Positions 1-9,517 of a stretch of 64,000 nt of DNA are shown in pieces (position 1 is the first letter of the stretch; every line of letters starts with the position of its first letter). The translations under genes and the position numbers were made by a program. Source of the stretch: Litorisediminicola beolgyonensis (GTDB lineage: Bacteria > Pseudomonadota > Alphaproteobacteria > Rhodobacterales > Rhodobacteraceae); assembly GCF_042679605.1 (NCBI RefSeq), contig NZ_JBHTMU010000013.1, positions 36,713 to 100,712 of the forward strand. Direction: 5' to 3'. The notes beneath the pieces were generated by a model that had not been told where the DNA came from, ran no database searches, and was given only the letters and a program-made list of their open reading frames with translations.

Positions 1-1
1 C

Positions 2-757
2 GGCATCCTCCTGGTCGGGCTCTTCGGCGGCTATGTCGCGGTCCGGGCCTGGATGAACCCCGGATTGATCCCGAAACCCGACATGGCGATGTCTCTGAAA
101 GAGAAGCTCTGGGAGGCGCGGGGCCTGATCCCGGTCGCGCTCCTGATCGTCGGGGTGATCGGGGCGATCTATACCGGGATCGCGTCGCCGACCGACGCGG
201 CGGCGCTGGGCGTTCTCCTGTCGATCCTGCTCGCGGTCCTCTCGGGCAGCTTCTCGCGCCGCGATTTCCTCGATGCGCTGCTGTCGGCGGCGCGGACCTC
301 CTGCATGATTGCCTTCATCCTGCTCGGGGCGGCGTTTCTTGCCGTGGCGATGGGCTTCACCGGCCTGCCTCGCAACCTGGCCGCCTGGATCGGCGAGATG
401 GGTCTGTCGCCCACCGTGCTCCTGATCGTGCTGACACTCTTCTTCATCGTGTTGGGGCTGTTTCTCGACGGGATCTCGGTGGTGGTGCTGACCACCTCGA
501 TCATCATGCCGATGGTGATGGCGGTCGGGATCGACCCGATCTGGTTCGGCATCTACCTCGTCCTGGTGGTGGAGATGAGCCAGATCACCCCGCCCGTGGG
601 CTTCAACCTTTTCGTTATCCAGGGGCTGACCGGGATCGACATCCTGCGGATCGCCAAGGCGGCGCTGCCGTTCTTCTTCCTGCTGCTCCTCGCGGTGGTG
701 CTGATCACCCTCTTCCCGGGGCTCGTGACCTTCCTGCCGGACGCGATGAGCGGATGA
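2..757 (+). CDS. dctM: TRAP transporter large permease (DctM family), C-terminal part
   Basis: The reading frame is open from base 2, so the 5' end lies outside the window; 251 codons are visible. The protein is almost wholly hydrophobic, with about six membrane segments, and ends with the DctM-type sequence EMSQITPPVGFNLFVIQG and a final hydrophobic helix. By family, it is the 12-TM subunit of a periplasmic-binding-protein-dependent secondary importer, usually for organic acids. The substrate cannot be told here because DctP and DctQ lie upstream. A short TGAGGG/CCCTCA stem (755-770) sits between this stop and the converging regulator gene, without a T-tract. Confidence 0.9.
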   Translation, partial: GILLVGLFGGYVAVRAWMNPGLIPKPDMAMSLKEKLWEARGLIPVALLIVGVIGAIYTGIASPTDAAALGVLLSILLAVLSGSFSRRDFLDALLSAARTSCMIAFILLGAAFLAVAMGFTGLPRNLAAWIGEMGLSPTVLLIVLTLFFIVLGLFLDGISVVVLTTSIIMPMVMAVGIDPIWFGIYLVLVVEMSQITPPVGFNLFVIQGLTGIDILRIAKAALPFFFLLLLAVVLITLFPGLVTFLPDAMSG

Positions 758-767
758 GGGCCGTCCC

Positions 768-1283
768 TCAGAGCGACGAGGCCGCGCGGCTGGCCTGGTC
801 GTATTGCCCGGAGAGCGCCCGGAGATGCGCCCCGATCTCGCGCAGATCCTCGCCCGACAGGTCCATCCGCGCGAGCCCTTCGAGCAGGCAGCCCTGCCGC
901 ACCTCGCGATAGGCCTGGCAGAGATCCGCGCCCTCTGGCGAGGTGCGGTAGAACACCTCCTTGCCGCGTTTCTCGGATGCGACGAGGCCCGCTTTCGAGA
1001 GCTTGCGGAGGGCGTAATTCACCGTGTGCATGTCTTCGATATTGAGAAGAAAGCAGATGTCGCTCAGCCGTTTTTCGCGGTCGCGGTGATTGACGTTGTG
1101 GAGCACCAGGATTTCGAGCGGGCTCATCTCGGTATGGCCGACGGCGGCCATGCATTTCACCATCCAGCGCGAAAAGGCGTTGAAGGCGATGATCAATCCG
1201 TATTCGAACTCCGAGGCTTCCCAGCCCTCGCCTTCGGCAAGATGACGGGACGAGACGATGCGCCGTTTTCGTGTGTTTTCCAT
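768..1283 (-). CDS. MarR-type winged-helix transcriptional regulator (COG5631-like)
   Basis: 171 aa. A helical N-terminus is followed by a winged-helix region (about residues 50-120) with the MarR-like pattern MSPLEILVLHNV, LSDICFLLNIED and YALRKLSKAGLV, so it should bind DNA as a dimer. It resembles the alphaproteobacterial 'predicted HTH, MarR family' group (COG5631), whose ligand is not known to me. It converges on the TRAP gene and is divergent from putA, with a 293-nt gap that holds two inverted repeats. The one at 1283-1295 overlaps its own start codon, which suggests autoregulation. A role in proline control is possible only by position. Confidence 0.75.
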   Translation of the reverse strand: MENTRKRRIVSSRHLAEGEGWEASEFEYGLIIAFNAFSRWMVKCMAAVGHTEMSPLEILVLHNVNHRDREKRLSDICFLLNIEDMHTVNYALRKLSKAGLVASEKRGKEVFYRTSPEGADLCQAYREVRQGCLLEGLARMDLSGEDLREIGAHLRALSGQYDQASRAASSL

Positions 1284-1295
1284 AGGGAAACCCTA
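1283..1295. promoter_or_regulatory. Candidate operator, inverted repeat TAGGG-AAA-CCCTA
   Basis: A perfect 5-bp inverted repeat with a 3-nt centre begins at the last base of the regulator's start codon (complement of 1281-1283) and covers its ribosome-binding region. A repressor bound here would block its own gene. Inference from symmetry and position only. Confidence 0.35.
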
Positions 1296-1374
1296 GCGCG
1301 ACAGAAAGATATTGTCGAGAAAACGCTGGTGAAACATCGTTGATTTCGCCGGCATCATCGCCTTGCCGCAAGGG

Positions 1375-1388
1375 AAACAAATCTGTTT
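1375..1388. promoter_or_regulatory. Candidate operator, inverted repeat AAACA-AATC-TGTTT
   Basis: A perfect 5-bp inverted repeat with a 4-nt centre lies about 190 bp upstream of putA and about 90 bp upstream of the divergent regulator gene. Either the MarR-type protein or an Lrp-type PutR encoded elsewhere could bind it. No regulator can be assigned from the sequence. Confidence 0.3.
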
Positions 1389-1576
1389 GATCACGATGAT
1401 TCGATGTCTCGACAGGCTCTGGCCAGACCGCTCAGCGCAACGACGGACTCACATCTACACATCGCCGGATCTCGGAAACTGTTCGGAACGATAACGGCGC
1501 GGAGTTGTTCCATTTGTAAGTCGGCATCAGCCCGAACAGTGACAAAAACGCTACAACAGACTTCGTTGGAGGGAAA

Positions 1577-4500
1577 ATGACGTTCGAAAAACAGCAATTC
1601 CAGGACGCGCAATCCGAAACCCGCATTGCGATCCGCGACGCATATACGATCGACGAGGCGGAGACCGTCCATTCGCTGATCGACTCCCTCGAACTTCCCG
1701 AAGATCGCCGCCAGGCCATTACCTCCGAAGCCGCGCAGATCATCACCCGGGTCCGCAACGACGCCGATCCGACGATGATGGAATCCTTTCTCGACGAATA
1801 CGGTCTGTCGACCGACGAAGGCGTCGGCCTCATGTGTCTCGCCGAAGCGCTGCTGCGCGTTCCCGACGCCGAGACCATCGATGACCTGATCGAAGACAAG
1901 ATCGCACCCTCGGACTGGAGCTCGCATCTCGGACGTTCCTCGTCGCCGATGGTCAACGCGTCGACCTGGGCGCTGATGCTGACCGGCCGCGTTCTCAAGG
2001 ACGATCCCTCGCAACCCGCCGCCCGTGCCCGCCGCCTGATCAAGCGCCTGGGCGAGCCGGTCGTGCGCCGCGCCGTCGGCCAGGCGATGAAGATCATGGG
2101 CCAGCAGTTTGTGCTGGGCGAATCCATCGAGGAAGGCCTGCGCAAGGCCGAAAGCCTGAGGAAGAAGGGCTACACCTACTCCTACGACATGCTGGGCGAG
2201 GCCGCGCGAACCAACGCCGATGCCGAGCATTTCTTCAACAGCTACGCGCATGCGATCAAGAAGATCGCCGGTGTCGCGAAGGGTGACGTGCGCGACAATC
2301 CGGGCATCTCGGTCAAGCTCTCGGCCTTGTCGCCGCGCTACCAGTCGACCCATCGCAAGGCGGTGGCCGAACAGGTCGTGCCGCGCTGTCTCGAGCTGGC
2401 GCAGATGGCCGCGAAGGCGCAGGTCGGTTTCAACATCGACGCCGAGGAACAGGACCGCCTGGACCTGTCGCTCGACGTCATCGAAGCGGTTCTGAGCGAC
2501 GAGAGCCTCAAGGGCTGGGACGGGTTCGGCATCGTCGTGCAGGCCTATGGCAAACGCGCGCCTTTCGTGCTGCGCCACCTCTACGACATGGCCGAACGGC
2601 TCGACCGCAAGATCATGGTGCGCCTGGTGAAAGGTGCCTACTGGGACACCGAGATCAAGCTGGCGCAGGAGCTTGGCGTCGCGAACTTCCCGGTCTTCAC
2701 CCGCAAGGTGAACACCGACGTGAGCTACATGGCCTGCGCGAAGATGCTGCTCGACATGCGCGACCGGATCTACCCGCAGTTTGCGACGCATAACGCGCAT
2801 ACCTGCGCGACCGTGCTGGACCTCGCGGGCAATGACCGCGACAGCTTCGAGTTCCAGCGCCTGCACGGCATGGGGGAATCCCTCCACGAGATCGTGCGCA
2901 AATCCGCGGGCACCCGCTGCCGCATCTACGCGCCCTGCGGTCCGCACAAGGACCTGCTGGCCTATCTGGTGCGGCGTCTTCTGGAAAACGGCGCCAACTC
3001 CAGCTTCGTGAACCAGATCGTCGACGAGGAGATCTCGGCCGAAGCGATCGCGGCAGATCCGGTGTCGCGCGCGCTGGTCAACGATCCGATCCAGAACCCC
3101 GATATCCGTCTGCCCGGCGATCTCTTCGCGCCGCGCCGGAAGAACTCCAAGGGCTTCCGCATGGAAGAGCCCGCCAGCGTCGGCCCGCTCCTGAAGGCGC
3201 GCGACGCCTTCGCCGAGACCAAGTGGACCGCGCGCCCCGTGACAGCCGACGACGCCGCGCCCAGCGGTCCGGCCAAGGACGTGCTCTCGCCCGCCGATGG
3301 CTCCGTCGTGGGCACCGCCCATGACGCCACCGAGGACGAGGTCGCCCGCGCCCAGGACGCGGCCCAGGCGGGCTTCGAGGAATGGAACGCCATGCCGGTC
3401 TCCGAGCGCGCGGACATCCTGCGCCGGATCGCCGATCTCTACGAGGACCACATCGCCGAGTTCTGCGCGATCGCCAGCCGCGAGGCCGGGAAGATCCTGC
3501 TCGACGGCATCGCCGAGGTCCGCGAGGCGGTCGACTTCCTGCGCTACTACGCCGCCGAGGCCGAGCGTCTCGACGATGCCGACCCGGCTCCGGGCCGCGG
3601 TGTCTTCGTCTGCATCAGCCCGTGGAACTTCCCGCTGGCGATCTTCACCGGCCAGATTGCCGCCGCGCTGGCGGCCGGGAACGCGGTTCTCGCCAAGCCC
3701 GCCGAGCAGACCTCGCTCATCGCCACCCGCGCCGCCGAGCTCTTCCGGGAGGCAGGCGTGCCCAAGGCCGCCTTCCAGCTCCTGCCGGGTGACGGCCCGA
3801 CCGTCGGCGGTCCGCTGACCTCCGATCCGCGCATCGCCGGTGTCTGTTTCACCGGCTCGACCGAGACCGCGCAGCGCATCAACAAGGCGCTGTCGGAGAA
3901 CGCCGGTCCGGACGCGATCCTGATCGCCGAGACGGGCGGTCTCAACGCGATGATCATGGATTCGACGGCGCTGCCCGAGCAGGCCGTGGATGACATCGTC
4001 GCCTCGTCCTTCCAGTCGGCGGGCCAGCGCTGCTCGGCACTGCGGATGCTCTACATCCAGGAAGACACGCGCGACCGCGTGGTCGAGATGATCAAGGGCG
4101 CGATGGATGCGCTGGTGACCGGCGATCCGTGGTCGGTCGACACCGACGTGGCGCCCGTCATCGACGCGGACGCCAAGGCCGACATCGCCGGCTATGTCGA
4201 GGAGCAGAAGAAGAAAGGTCGTCTTCTCAAGCAGATCGACGCGCCCGAGGGCGGCCAGTTCGTCGGCGCCGCGCTGGTCGAGCTCGACGGGATCGAGGAT
4301 CTCGAGCGCGAGGTGTTCGGCCCGGTGCTGCATGTCGCGACCTTCAAGGCCAAGGATCTCGACAAGACCATCGACGCGATCAACGACAAGGGCTTCGGTC
4401 TGACCTTCGGCGTGCACACGCGGATCGACGACCGGGTCCAGCACATCGTCGACCGCATCAAGGTCGGCAACACCTATGTGAACCGCAACCAGATCGGCGC

Positions 4501-5236
4501 CATCGTCGGCAGCCAGCCCTTCGGCGGCGAAGGCCTCTCGGGCACCGGCCCGAAGGCGGGTGGCCCGAACTACGTCAACCGTTTCCGCCGGACCGAAGAC
4601 CCGAGCGAACACCCGGCGCCGGACGCCAAGACCGTCGATGCGGGTGCCGTCAGCAAGGCTCTGCAATCCTTCGACGCGACCGGCTGGGCCGCGCGGGTGG
4701 ACCGCGTGCAGGTTCTGCGCCGGGCGACGCAAGGCTCGGGCGGCGTGGTGCGGCGCGCGATCAATGCCGCGGCCGCCTGCGATAACGGCCCCTTCGATCT
4801 TCCCGGACCGACGGGCGAATCGAACCGCCTGTCGATGCCGCCCAAGGGCACGATCCTGTGCCTCGGGCCGGAGACGGAGACCGCGCTCGCCCAGGCCGTT
4901 CAGGCCCTGGCGGCGGGATGTCCCGTCGTGGTCGTCGCACCCGGAGCCGAGGAGGCGGTCAAGGACCTCGCCAAGGCCGGAGCGCCGATCAAGGGCATCG
5001 ACGGCACCGTCGCACCGGGCGACCTGTCGCAGATCGACCCGCTTGTCACAGTCGCCGCCGCGGGGGCGACGGACTGGACCCGCAGCCTGCGCGTGGCTCT
5101 CGCCGCGCGGGATGGCCGTATCGTCCAGCTCGAAACCGAGGTGATCGCGCCCGCGCGATACTACGCCGAACGGCACGTCTGTATCGACACGACCGCAGCT
5201 GGCGGCAACGCCAGCCTTCTGGCCGACGTCGCCTGA
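1577..5236 (+). CDS. putA: Bifunctional proline dehydrogenase / L-glutamate-gamma-semialdehyde dehydrogenase PutA
   Basis: 1219 aa. Oxidises proline to glutamate in two steps, using FAD then NAD+. The order is an N-terminal helical arm, the PRODH barrel (about 180-480; KISVKLSAL-like, EEQDRLDLSL and THNAHTCATVLDL segments), the ALDH domain (about 540-1010; SPWNFPLAIFTGQ, LIAETGGLNAM, catalytic Cys about 819 in SAGQRCSALR), and a C-terminal ALDH-superfamily-like domain. It has no N-terminal ribbon-helix-helix, so it is not a self-repressing PutA of the E. coli kind. Start chosen at ATG 1577 because GGAGGG lies about 5 nt upstream. putP follows 53 nt downstream. Confidence 0.96.
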   Translation: MTFEKQQFQDAQSETRIAIRDAYTIDEAETVHSLIDSLELPEDRRQAITSEAAQIITRVRNDADPTMMESFLDEYGLSTDEGVGLMCLAEALLRVPDAETIDDLIEDKIAPSDWSSHLGRSSSPMVNASTWALMLTGRVLKDDPSQPAARARRLIKRLGEPVVRRAVGQAMKIMGQQFVLGESIEEGLRKAESLRKKGYTYSYDMLGEAARTNADAEHFFNSYAHAIKKIAGVAKGDVRDNPGISVKLSALSPRYQSTHRKAVAEQVVPRCLELAQMAAKAQVGFNIDAEEQDRLDLSLDVIEAVLSDESLKGWDGFGIVVQAYGKRAPFVLRHLYDMAERLDRKIMVRLVKGAYWDTEIKLAQELGVANFPVFTRKVNTDVSYMACAKMLLDMRDRIYPQFATHNAHTCATVLDLAGNDRDSFEFQRLHGMGESLHEIVRKSAGTRCRIYAPCGPHKDLLAYLVRRLLENGANSSFVNQIVDEEISAEAIAADPVSRALVNDPIQNPDIRLPGDLFAPRRKNSKGFRMEEPASVGPLLKARDAFAETKWTARPVTADDAAPSGPAKDVLSPADGSVVGTAHDATEDEVARAQDAAQAGFEEWNAMPVSERADILRRIADLYEDHIAEFCAIASREAGKILLDGIAEVREAVDFLRYYAAEAERLDDADPAPGRGVFVCISPWNFPLAIFTGQIAAALAAGNAVLAKPAEQTSLIATRAAELFREAGVPKAAFQLLPGDGPTVGGPLTSDPRIAGVCFTGSTETAQRINKALSENAGPDAILIAETGGLNAMIMDSTALPEQAVDDIVASSFQSAGQRCSALRMLYIQEDTRDRVVEMIKGAMDALVTGDPWSVDTDVAPVIDADAKADIAGYVEEQKKKGRLLKQIDAPEGGQFVGAALVELDGIEDLEREVFGPVLHVATFKAKDLDKTIDAINDKGFGLTFGVHTRIDDRVQHIVDRIKVGNTYVNRNQIGAIVGSQPFGGEGLSGTGPKAGGPNYVNRFRRTEDPSEHPAPDAKTVDAGAVSKALQSFDATGWAARVDRVQVLRRATQGSGGVVRRAINAAAACDNGPFDLPGPTGESNRLSMPPKGTILCLGPETETALAQAVQALAAGCPVVVVAPGAEEAVKDLAKAGAPIKGIDGTVAPGDLSQIDPLVTVAAAGATDWTRSLRVALAARDGRIVQLETEVIAPARYYAERHVCIDTTAAGGNASLLADVA

Positions 5237-5289
5237 CCGGCGGCAGACGCGATCACTTTCAAGACTCGTTTCAGAAAGGATAGGACTTC

Positions 5290-6762
5290 ATGGCTATCGG
5301 CATATGGATCAGTCTCCTTGCCTATTTCGCCCTCATGCTGGGCATCGGCTTTTACGCTTGGCGAAAATCGACTTCGAACTCAGAGGATTACGTGCTCGGC
5401 GGGCGCAACCTGCCACCGGCGGTCGCCGCCCTCTCGGCGGGGGCCTCGGACATGTCCGGCTGGCTCCTTCTGGGCCTTCCCGGCGCGCTCTACGCCGCGG
5501 GTCTCGTCGAGGCCTGGATCGGTATCGGTCTCTTCATCGGTGCTCTGATCAACTGGATCGTCGTGGCCCCGCGTCTGCGCGAGCAGACCGAGCGCTACGA
5601 CAACGCGCTGACCATCCCGGCCTTCCTCGCCAACCGGTTCCCGAGCCAGGCGACAACGCTCCGGATGGTATCGGCGGTGATCATTGTCGTCTTCTTCGCG
5701 GTCTACACCGCGTCGGGCCTCGTGGCGGGCGGCAAGCTCTTCTCGTCGGCCTTTGACGGCAGCTACTCGGTCGGCGTCTGGCTGACCCTGGGTATTGTGC
5801 TGACCTACACGGTGATCGGCGGCTTCCTTGCCGTGAGCCTGACGGATTTCGTCCAGGGCGTGATCATGATGCTCGCGCTGATCATCATGCCGGCCATCGT
5901 TCTCTACGCGGGCGAAGGCGGCGGGTTCGCCCAAGCCGGTGAGACGCTGAGCAATGTCGACGGCTTCACCCTTGGATGGTGGACGCCGGACATGACGCTC
6001 ATCGGCTGGCTGTCGCTGATGGCCTGGGGTCTCGGCTATTTCGGCCAGCCGCACATCATCGTGCGCTTCATGGCCGTCCGCTCGGTCGAGGCCGTGGCCA
6101 CCGCGCGCAACATCGCGATGGTCTGGATGGCGATCTCGCTGATCGGCGCCGTCGGTGTCGGTATCTTCGGTCGCGCCTATGTCGAACGGAACGGCATCTC
6201 GATCGGTGACTCGGAGACGATCTTCATCTTCCTCGCCGAGAGCCTCTTCCCGGCGCTGATCACCGGCTTCCTTTACGCAGCACTTCTGGCCGCGATCATG
6301 TCGACGGTGTCGAGCCAGCTTCTGGTCTCGTCCTCGTCGCTTGCCGAAGACTTCTACAAGCTCTTCGTGAACAAGGACGCCAGTGGCAGCGCGCTCGTGA
6401 CCGTTGGCCGTATCGCGGTCGTCGCGGTCGGTGTGGTCGCCGCCTTCATCGCGGGCGATCCCGACAGCAAGGTGCTCGGTCTCGTGTCGAACGCCTGGGC
6501 GGGCTTCGGTGCCGCCTTCGGACCGCTGATCATCCTGTCGCTGACCTGGTCGCGCATGACCGGCGCAGGTGCCGTCGCGGGTCTTGTGAGCGGTGCGGTG
6601 ACCGTGATCCTCTGGATCAGCCTCGGCTGGAACAGCAGCTTCCTCGGTGGCCCGGGCGTCTACGAGATCATCCCCGGCTTCCTGATCTCGATGCTGTCGA
6701 TCTTCGTCGTCAGTACCGTGACCCAAGGCGCCGACGAGTTCCGGCCGATCCCGGCCGAGTAA
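5290..6762 (+). CDS. putP: Sodium/proline symporter PutP
   Basis: 490 aa SSS-family transporter with about 13 membrane segments. It starts with an extracytoplasmic N-terminus, then GFYAWRKSTSNSEDYVLGGR, the typical solute:sodium-symporter entry sequence, and carries ASDMSGWLLLGLPGALY in TM2, where Na+ and proline bind in this family. The internal GLGYFGQPHIIVRFMA motif is also typical of PutP. It imports L-proline with Na+ and feeds PutA; the 53-nt spacing indicates co-transcription. AGAAAGGA upstream is a good ribosome site. A strong terminator follows. Confidence 0.96.
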   Translation: MAIGIWISLLAYFALMLGIGFYAWRKSTSNSEDYVLGGRNLPPAVAALSAGASDMSGWLLLGLPGALYAAGLVEAWIGIGLFIGALINWIVVAPRLREQTERYDNALTIPAFLANRFPSQATTLRMVSAVIIVVFFAVYTASGLVAGGKLFSSAFDGSYSVGVWLTLGIVLTYTVIGGFLAVSLTDFVQGVIMMLALIIMPAIVLYAGEGGGFAQAGETLSNVDGFTLGWWTPDMTLIGWLSLMAWGLGYFGQPHIIVRFMAVRSVEAVATARNIAMVWMAISLIGAVGVGIFGRAYVERNGISIGDSETIFIFLAESLFPALITGFLYAALLAAIMSTVSSQLLVSSSSLAEDFYKLFVNKDASGSALVTVGRIAVVAVGVVAAFIAGDPDSKVLGLVSNAWAGFGAAFGPLIILSLTWSRMTGAGAVAGLVSGAVTVILWISLGWNSSFLGGPGVYEIIPGFLISMLSIFVVSTVTQGADEFRPIPAE

Positions 6763-6787
6763 GCTCGGCACAGTCCGACACCAACGC

Positions 6788-6819
6788 GCAGCCCGGTCCC
6801 GCCGGGCTGCCTTTTCTTT
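6788..6819 (+). terminator. Rho-independent terminator of putA-putP
   Basis: GCAGCCCGG (6788-6796), a 5-nt loop, then CCGGGCTGC (6802-6810), followed by CTTTTCTTT. A 9-bp perfect stem plus T-rich tail lies 26 nt after the putP stop. Confidence 0.88.
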
Positions 6820-7120
6820 GGGCGGGTGGAGCGTGGCGGCTGTCACCGGTCTCAGACGTCGCGGCACTGCATGGACCACCCCGAGAGGATCCCTCGGACA
6901 ACCGCTCAGCCCCCCGTGACCGGCGATCTGCCCGGCGCAGGCTCTTGAACACGAAGCGCTTCGGGTCCACGTCTTTCCCATGCGGCCCGCCCGCGTGATA
7001 CGCTCGGCGCGCGAAACCGCCAGCGCGTGCGAGATCCGCTCAGATCATCCTGCCCGACAGCGCGTCTTCGTTGCGCGGCTTGAGGCATGTCTCGGTCCAA
7101 ACGTCCGAAGGGAATGTCAT
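6820..7120. other. Intergenic stretch without a supported gene
   Basis: About 300 nt between the putP terminator and the next small gene. I see no conserved ORF, RNA fold or repeat. Only AAGGGA (7108-7113), the ribosome site of the gene at 7121, stands out. Confidence 0.5.
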
Positions 7121-7384
7121 ATGAGAGTCGAACTGCTCGCTCTCCTGCTCTTGCTACCGGCCATCGGTGTCTTCATCTACGCCGCGATCCACGAGTACCG
7201 GCGCTACAAGTCCGAAGGGAGCGCGACATACGGGCTGGTCTACGACGAGGAGACCGGGACCACGCATGTCACCGGCATTGCCGAGGGCGAAGAGAGCTTC
7301 GATCCCAGCGATTTCGACTATGGCGGTCAGGATGCGCCGGAAGACGGCGACGAAGACGACACCGTGCAGAAGGACCCCCCCTGA
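7121..7384 (+). CDS. Small single-pass membrane protein, function unknown
   Basis: 87 aa. One hydrophobic helix at residues 2-23 (ELLALLLLLPAIGVFIYAA) is followed by a cytoplasmic or periplasmic tail of about 60 residues rich in Asp and Glu (YDEETGTT, DFDYGGQDAPEDGDEDD). ATG 7121 was preferred over the upstream in-frame extension because AAGGGA is 7 nt upstream and the hydrophobic helix starts right there. It converges on the histidine kinase gene with an 18-nt gap. I recognise no family. Confidence 0.6.
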   Translation: MRVELLALLLLLPAIGVFIYAAIHEYRRYKSEGSATYGLVYDEETGTTHVTGIAEGEESFDPSDFDYGGQDAPEDGDEDDTVQKDPP

Positions 7385-7402
7385 CGGCGTTCGCGGCCTA
7401 GG

Positions 7403-8782
7403 TCAGGCCGACCCGCTCGGCGCAGGCAGGGTCACCTCAACCACCAGCCCCGGATCATTGTCCCTGAGCACGATCCGGCCCGAATGTTTCTCGGCAATCG
7501 CGCGCACCAGAGCCAAGCCGAGGCCCGCTCCCGGCTTCGACCGGCTGGGATCGAGCCGGTGGAACGGCTCGAAGACGCGCTCGCGGGAGGCCTCGGGGAT
7601 GCCCGGGCCGGTATCCGCCACCGACAGACGGATATCGGCGCCCGACCGGCTCAGCGTCACCCGCGTGACATTGCCGGCGGAGCCGTGGTTCACGGCGTTC
7701 TGAAGCAGGTTCACCACCATCTGCTGCAGCATCTGGGCATCGCCCGCGACGGTCAGCTCCGCATCATCGCCGACATCGAAGCTCAAGGACTGCCCCTCAT
7801 CCTCGGCGATCAGGGCGAAGGTCTCGGCCAGATCCGCCACCAGCTCGGCCAGGTCGACCCGGTCGGTCAGGTGCACGTCTCCAGCCGCCTCGATCCTCGA
7901 AAGGCTCAGATAGGCGTCGAAGATGACGCGCATGTTCTCGAGCTCGTCCTGCGTGTCCGCCATCGCCTCGACCGGATCCTGCCCCGCCTCGACCTGCTCC
8001 ATCGCCTTGCCGAGCGACAGGTAGGCTCGGCCGAGCGGCGATTTCAGGTCATGCGCGGCGGCGGCGGCGGTGTTGCGGGTCGTGGCGATCATCCGAGACA
8101 GCCGGTCGAGATGCAGGTTCATCTGCCGCGCGATCCGGTCGATCTGCGTCGTGCCGCCGTTCTCGGTGATCCGGACCTCGGTGTCGCCTTCGCTGGTCTG
8201 CGAGAGCGCGAACTCGATATCCCTGAGGCGCCGCAAGCTCTTGGCGCTCAGGTAGTAACCGACCGAAAGCATCGTCAGGACCACGAGGAAGCCGCTCAGG
8301 GTCAGGGCGCGGAAGACGAGGATCTGGGTGTGATAGAGCAGGTCGAGCCGCTGTCCGACCACCAGCGTGCTGTCGTCCAGCGGACCCGAGACATAGACAT
8401 AATCGCGGGTCAGATCGTCGGGAGAGGCGGCCGCATGCTCCAGCGGACCGACCTGCAGGCCCGTTCCCGCGGGGCGGCTCAGGATGTTTCCGGCGATCCG
8501 TCCCTGGTCCGCTCCGAACAGCGCCACCGCATGATGCCCGCCCGCCGCGAGGTTCGCGAGACTGGCGACGGTCCGGTCGACATGCTCGTGGCCCTGGTTC
8601 TCGTGATCGGTGGCGAGGATGCTCCACCTCTGCTGCACGTCGTCGCCCAGCTCGGCGATCAGGCTGCGCTCGACATAGGCGAGCGTGATCCAGCCGAAGA
8701 TCACCAGCACGAAGATGAAGACGAAGGCGGATCGCAGGACGGCGGAGAACGCGGCGCCCGAAAGGACGTCACCGCGGTCCAT
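7403..8782 (-). CDS. Two-component sensor histidine kinase, HAMP-containing
   Basis: 459 aa inner-membrane kinase. TM1 about 14-35, a periplasmic domain of about 125 residues with no fold I recognise, TM2 about 160-182, a HAMP linker, then the HisKA domain with the phosphoacceptor His244 in AAAHDLKSPLGRA. The ATPase domain has the N box (LLQNAVNHG), G1 (DTGPGIPEASRERVF) and G2 (GAGLGLALVRAIAEKH). The start overlaps the end of the regulator gene by 14 nt, so the pair is translationally coupled. It lies beside the hdeD-mprF run and may sense acid, cationic peptide or other envelope stress; that is inference from the neighbours. Confidence 0.9.
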   Translation of the reverse strand: MDRGDVLSGAAFSAVLRSAFVFIFVLVIFGWITLAYVERSLIAELGDDVQQRWSILATDHENQGHEHVDRTVASLANLAAGGHHAVALFGADQGRIAGNILSRPAGTGLQVGPLEHAAASPDDLTRDYVYVSGPLDDSTLVVGQRLDLLYHTQILVFRALTLSGFLVVLTMLSVGYYLSAKSLRRLRDIEFALSQTSEGDTEVRITENGGTTQIDRIARQMNLHLDRLSRMIATTRNTAAAAAHDLKSPLGRAYLSLGKAMEQVEAGQDPVEAMADTQDELENMRVIFDAYLSLSRIEAAGDVHLTDRVDLAELVADLAETFALIAEDEGQSLSFDVGDDAELTVAGDAQMLQQMVVNLLQNAVNHGSAGNVTRVTLSRSGADIRLSVADTGPGIPEASRERVFEPFHRLDPSRSKPGAGLGLALVRAIAEKHSGRIVLRDNDPGLVVEVTLPAPSGSA

Positions 8783-9455
8783 GCATCGAGTACCCGGTAT
8801 TTCGGATCGTGTGGATCAGGGGCGTGTCGAAGGGTTTGTCGACCTTGGCCCGCAGGCGGCTCATATGGGTCTCGACGACGGTGGTGCTCGGCTCGAAGTT
8901 GAAGTTCCAGACCCGCTCGAGCAGCAGCGTGCGCGTCACGACCCGGCCCGAATTGCGCATCAGGATCTCGAGGATGCTGAACTCCTTGGCGTGAAGCTCG
9001 ATCACGCTGCCCTGGCGCCGCGCCGTCCGCGACAGAAGGTCGAGCGTCAGGTCATGCACGGTCAGGGTCGGCTCGACGGTCGTCTCGCTCTTCCGGCGGA
9101 CGATGGCGTCGATGCGGGCGACAAGCTCGGAGAAGTGGAAGGGCTTCGTCAGGTAGTCGTCGCTGCCCGCGGCCAGCCCCTCGACCCGGTCCTCGACCTG
9201 ACCGAGCGCGGTCAGAAACAGAACCGGCAGCGATTTCTTCGACGCCCTGAGCGCTTTCAGCACCGACAGCCCGTCCATCCCCGGCAACATCCGGTCGAGG
9301 ATCGCGAGGTCGCATTCGTTGTAGAGACAGAAGCTGAGCGCGTCGCGCCCGTCGGCGACGTGATCAACGGAATGGCCGTGTTCAGTCAAGCCGGCGACGA
9401 TGTAGTCGGCGATCTTGGCGTCGTCTTCGGCGAGCAGGATCTTCATCGGCTCCAC
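8769..9455 (-). CDS. OmpR-family response regulator
   Basis: 228 aa. The receiver domain (1-120) has the acidic pocket AEDDAK, phosphoacceptor Asp54 in LAILDRMLPGMDG and Lys in YLTKPFHF. The C-terminal winged helix (130-225) has the OmpR/PhoB pattern ELHAKEFSILEILMRNSGRVVTR and ETHMSRLRAKVDKPFD. It is the partner of the kinase that overlaps it. The upstream gap, shared with hdeD, holds a motif found at two other promoters nearby (see 9518-9561), so this regulator is the obvious candidate to bind them. Confidence 0.92.
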   Translation of the reverse strand: MEPMKILLAEDDAKIADYIVAGLTEHGHSVDHVADGRDALSFCLYNECDLAILDRMLPGMDGLSVLKALRASKKSLPVLFLTALGQVEDRVEGLAAGSDDYLTKPFHFSELVARIDAIVRRKSETTVEPTLTVHDLTLDLLSRTARRQGSVIELHAKEFSILEILMRNSGRVVTRTLLLERVWNFNFEPSTTVVETHMSRLRAKVDKPFDTPLIHTIRNTGYSMHGPR

Positions 9456-9517
9456 CTCCTTGCCGCTATCTAAGGAGAAACGCCGACGCCTTGCCAGCGA
9501 AACAGCTTTCTTTGCAC

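Noticed and set aside
1391..5176. Very long open frame antisense to putA
   Set aside because: It mirrors putA in the complementary frame, as is common in high-GC genes; no protein family pattern and no separate ribosome site.
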